Position numbers and translations under genes: made by a program. A DNA stretch of 64,000 bases from Catellatospora sp. TT07R-123. Its GTDB lineage: Bacteria > Actinomycetota > Actinomycetes > Mycobacteriales > Micromonosporaceae. The notes beneath the pieces are model-generated. The model was not told the origin of the DNA, searched no databases, and saw nothing but the letters and a program-made list of their open reading frames with translations. The stretch is from positions 3,162,001 to 3,226,000 of the forward strand of contig NZ_BNEM01000001.1 in NCBI RefSeq assembly GCF_018327705.1. Reading direction: 5' to 3'. Positions 61,710 through 64,000 of the stretch are shown here, one piece after another (position 1 is the stretch's first letter; each line of letters opens with the position of its first letter).

Positions 61710-62561
61710 TCATACGGCGGCGAGGATCAGCGCGGTCGCGGAGAGCCCGAGCCCGGCGAACTGGATGGCGCGCAGCCGCTCCTTGTTGACCGTCAGCGCC
61801 AGCAGCACCGTGCTGGCCGGGTAGAGCGAGGCGATCGGTGCCACGATGCTCAGCTGTCCCGCGTTGGCCGCCATCAGGTAGAACCCGTTCGCGGCGATGT
61901 CCAGGCAGCCGGCGATCGCGGTCAGCGCCAGCACCCGGCCCCGCAGCACCAGGGTGCCGCCCATCGGCCGCAGCAGCGCCAGCCCGACCGGGATCGACGC
62001 GAGCCGGGCGCAGGCCAGCGGCCACATCCCGGCGCTGGACCCCGCCTGGGCCAGCAGCAGGAAGAACACCCCGAACAGCGCCCCCGACGCCAGCGCCAGG
62101 CCGATCACGCGCGGCGTCACCGCGCTCGCCCCGTCCGACGGGCCGAGGCTCACCAGCGCGATCGCCACCACCGCGCAACCGGCCGCCGCCAGTGACACCG
62201 CACCCGGCCGCTCGCCCAGCACCAGGCCTCCGGCCAGCGGCACCAGTGCCGAAGTGACCGCGGTGATCGGGGCGACCACGGACATCGCGCCGCTGGCCAG
62301 GCCCTGGTAGAGCAGCACGATGCCGAAGAGTCCGGCCACCCCGGCGGCGGCGCCCCAACCCAGCCCCGACACGCCGAGCCGACCCGGGACCAGCAGCAGG
62401 AAAACTGCGATCATCGGTATCGCGCACAGCTGCGAGACGACGGTCACGGAGAACGAGTGGCCGCGCACGCTCGCGGCCCCCTGCTGGACCGCCTTGCCAC
62501 CGCAGAAGTCCGCAGTGCCCCAGACCAGGGCGGATGTACCGGCGAGCAGGATAGCGATCAC
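61710..62561 (-). CDS. EamA family transporter (DMT superfamily)
   Basis: 283-residue exporter-like protein with ten hydrophobic segments and two EamA repeats (ALVWGTADFCGGK and the second half from about residue 150). Such proteins export amino acids or drugs. It is divergent from the XRE-cupin regulator gene across a 38-nt gap, so their promoters overlap and the regulator probably controls it. Confidence 0.9.
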   Translation of the reverse strand: MIAILLAGTSALVWGTADFCGGKAVQQGAASVRGHSFSVTVVSQLCAIPMIAVFLLLVPGRLGVSGLGWGAAAGVAGLFGIVLLYQGLASGAMSVVAPITAVTSALVPLAGGLVLGERPGAVSLAAAGCAVVAIALVSLGPSDGASAVTPRVIGLALASGALFGVFFLLLAQAGSSAGMWPLACARLASIPVGLALLRPMGGTLVLRGRVLALTAIAGCLDIAANGFYLMAANAGQLSIVAPIASLYPASTVLLALTVNKERLRAIQFAGLGLSATALILAAV

Positions 62562-62599
62562 AGCGTGTTCGTATCACAGCGGCGACCGCGGAGGACAGG

Positions 62600-63265
62600 G
62601 TGTTGACCGAGACGACGGTGGAGCAGACCCGGACGGCTGACCGCGGCCTGCGTACGCCCCGGCCGCGGCAGGTGCCGATCGACGAGATCAACGCGGCGGT
62701 GGCGCTGCACGTGCGGGCGCTGCGGACCGGGCGGGGCTGGTCGCTGGACGAGCTGTCCGGCCGGTCCGGGGTGAGCAAGGGCATGCTGGTGCAGGTCGAA
62801 GCGGGGCGGACCAATCCGAGTGTGGGGACGCTCGCGCGGATCGCGGACGCGTTCGGGGTGGCCGTGGCCCGCCTGCTGCAACCGGCCGCCGACCGCACCG
62901 TGCACCTGAGCGAGTTCGAGGACGGACCGGTGCTGTGGCGGGGCGGCCGGGGCGGCACCGGGCGGCTGCTGCGCGGGGTCACCGACCCGGCCACGGTCGA
63001 GCTGTGGGACTGGCGCTTCGCCCCGAACGAGCGGTACGACGCCGAGGAGCAGCAGCCGGGGGCGCGGGAGATGGCGCATGTGCTGGTCGGGCAGATCGTG
63101 GTCACCATCGACGGGGCCGACCACCTGGTGCAGGCGGGGCAGACGCTGGACTTCCGGGGCGACCGGGCGCACACGTACCGCAACGTGCAGGACGGCCCGG
63201 CGCGCGTGGTGATGCTGGTGGCGATGCCCCCGGGCGAGTACACCCACCGCCGCGGTCCGCGCTGA
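62600..63265 (+). CDS. XRE-family regulator with C-terminal cupin domain
   Basis: 221-residue regulator. An HTH lies at ~34-88 (LHVRALRTGRGWSLDELSGRSGVSKGMLVQVEAG) and a cupin sensor at ~110-215 (AREMAHVLVGQIVVTIDG, VQAGQTLDFRGDRAHTYRN). The metal ligands of the cupin are partly kept (His, His). GTG start at 62600 with GGAGGACAGG upstream. Divergent from the EamA exporter, which it likely controls in response to a small ligand. Confidence 0.92.
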   Translation: MLTETTVEQTRTADRGLRTPRPRQVPIDEINAAVALHVRALRTGRGWSLDELSGRSGVSKGMLVQVEAGRTNPSVGTLARIADAFGVAVARLLQPAADRTVHLSEFEDGPVLWRGGRGGTGRLLRGVTDPATVELWDWRFAPNERYDAEEQQPGAREMAHVLVGQIVVTIDGADHLVQAGQTLDFRGDRAHTYRNVQDGPARVVMLVAMPPGEYTHRRGPR

Positions 63266-63277
63266 GCGGGCACGAAG

Positions 63278-63306
63278 AAGCCCGCACCGGTCGGTGCGGG
63301 CTTTCT
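63278..63306. terminator. Bidirectional terminator between regulator and clpX
   Basis: Stem AAGCCCGCACCG (63278-63289) with 63292-63303, tiny loop, then TTTCT on plus. It serves two convergent genes. Confidence 0.88.
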
Positions 63307-63319
63307 CACGGGTACGGAG

Positions 63320-64000
63320 CTAGGCCGTCTTCTCTTCGCGGTGGTGCCGGGCGCGGCGGCCGGTGCCGAGCTCGCGCCGCGGGACGATGGTCGGGTAGAC
63401 CTTCTCCAGCACCGTGGCTCGGGTGATCAGCACGCGCTCGGCGTTGGGGTCGCTGGGCACCTCGTACATCACGGAGAGCAGGACCTCCTCCATGATGGCG
63501 CGCAGGCCCCGGGCGCCGGTGTTGCGCAGCATCGCCTGGTCGGCGATCGCCTCCAGCGCCTCGCTGTCGAAGTCCAGCACCACGTTGTCGAGCTCGAACA
63601 GGCGCTGGTACTGCTTCACCAGGGCGTTGCGCGGCTCGGTCAGGATCTTGACAAGCGCCTCGCGGTCGAGGCTGCGCACCGTCGTGATGACGGGCAGGCG
63701 GCCGATGAACTCGGGGATGATGCCGAACTTCAGCATGTCCTCCGGCATGACCTTGGCCAGCACCTCGTCGTTGTTGCCCCGGTCGGTCACCGCGCGCAGG
63801 TGCGCGCCGAACCCCAGGCCCGAACGGGCGGTGCGCTGCTCGATGATCTGTTCCAGGCCGGCGAAGGCGCCGCCGCAGATGAACAAGATGTTCGTGGTGT
63901 CGATCTCGACGAAGTCCTGGTGCGGGTGCTTGCGTCCGCCCTGCGGCGGCACGTTGGCTCTGGTGCCTTCCAGGATCTTCAGCAGCGCCTGCTGCACGCC
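63320..64000 (-). CDS. clpX: ClpX protease ATPase subunit (C-terminal part; N-terminus beyond window)
   Basis: The visible ~226 codons are the C-terminal half of ClpX, which unfolds proteins for ClpP. Visible features: the [13 protein letters not shown] segment, [34 protein letters not shown], the pore-proximal VTDRGNNDE-containing region, and the sensor-2 arginine in [13 protein letters not shown]. The N-terminal zinc-binding domain and Walker A lie beyond 64000. It is convergent with the cupin regulator. Confidence 0.95.
   Translation of the reverse strand, partial: GVQQALLKILEGTRANVPPQGGRKHPHQDFVEIDTTNILFICGGAFAGLEQIIEQRTARSGLGFGAHLRAVTDRGNNDEVLAKVMPEDMLKFGIIPEFIGRLPVITTVRSLDREALVKILTEPRNALVKQYQRLFELDNVVLDFDSEALEAIADQAMLRNTGARGLRAIMEEVLLSVMYEVPSDPNAERVLITRATVLEKVYPTIVPRRELGTGRRARHHREEKTA

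Overview
The window is high-GC chromosomal DNA from an actinomycete. The gene content, the many GTG and TTG starts, the 16S/23S/5S sequences and the tRNA-free rRNA spacer all fit the family Micromonosporaceae. The family is my inference from recalled sequence patterns, because I could not run a database search. Nearly every base is accounted for by housekeeping genes, and most of them run on the minus strand.

Layout, left to right. 1-13 kb: a NUDIX hydrolase (cut by the window edge) behind lepA, a DUF4240 gene divergent from an aminoglycoside-phosphotransferase-fold gene, rpsT, then the minus-strand run comEA-comEC-holA-membrane protein, a GGDEF-EAL protein and a branched-chain amino-acid-type binding lipoprotein. 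13-17 kb: an ArsR regulator with a palindromic operator, a secreted subtilisin and a large HTH protein. 17-23 kb: pepN, nadD, rsfS, a histidine phosphatase, a lipoprotein and degV. 23-24 kb: an auxiliary-type trpS behind what looks like a complete ribosome-mediated Trp attenuator, then a GNAT gene. 24-36 kb: the actinobacterial block obg, rpmA, rplU, two paralogous lipoproteins, RNase E/G, the DUF2344/radical-SAM pair and plsC, ended by a stand-alone TnpB element. 36-40 kb: ileS behind a T-box leader. 40-46 kb: a Fic protein, a PASTA membrane protein, a DUF6493/SWIM pair and ndk. 46-53 kb: a membrane protein fused to a VOC domain, DUF4233, folC and valS. 53-59.6 kb: palindromic repeats and then a complete rrn operon on the minus strand. 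59.6-64 kb: a GNAT protein, an MFS transporter, an EamA exporter divergent from an XRE-cupin regulator, and the 3' part of clpX.

How the genes fit together. Translation dominates: lepA, rpsT, rplU, rpmA, obg, rsfS, three aminoacyl-tRNA synthetases and the rrn operon. Two of the synthetases carry visible RNA control that senses charging: a T-box with an Ile (AUC) specifier on ileS, and a WW leader peptide with mutually exclusive hairpins on trpS. 

The most unusual structure is a set of ~60-nt palindromes of three sequence types. One 60-nt copy lies exactly in frame inside comEC and adds 20 residues to the protein. A second copy of the same type is intergenic beside obg. A different ~61-nt palindrome occurs at 4.7 kb and three times just downstream of the rrn operon.
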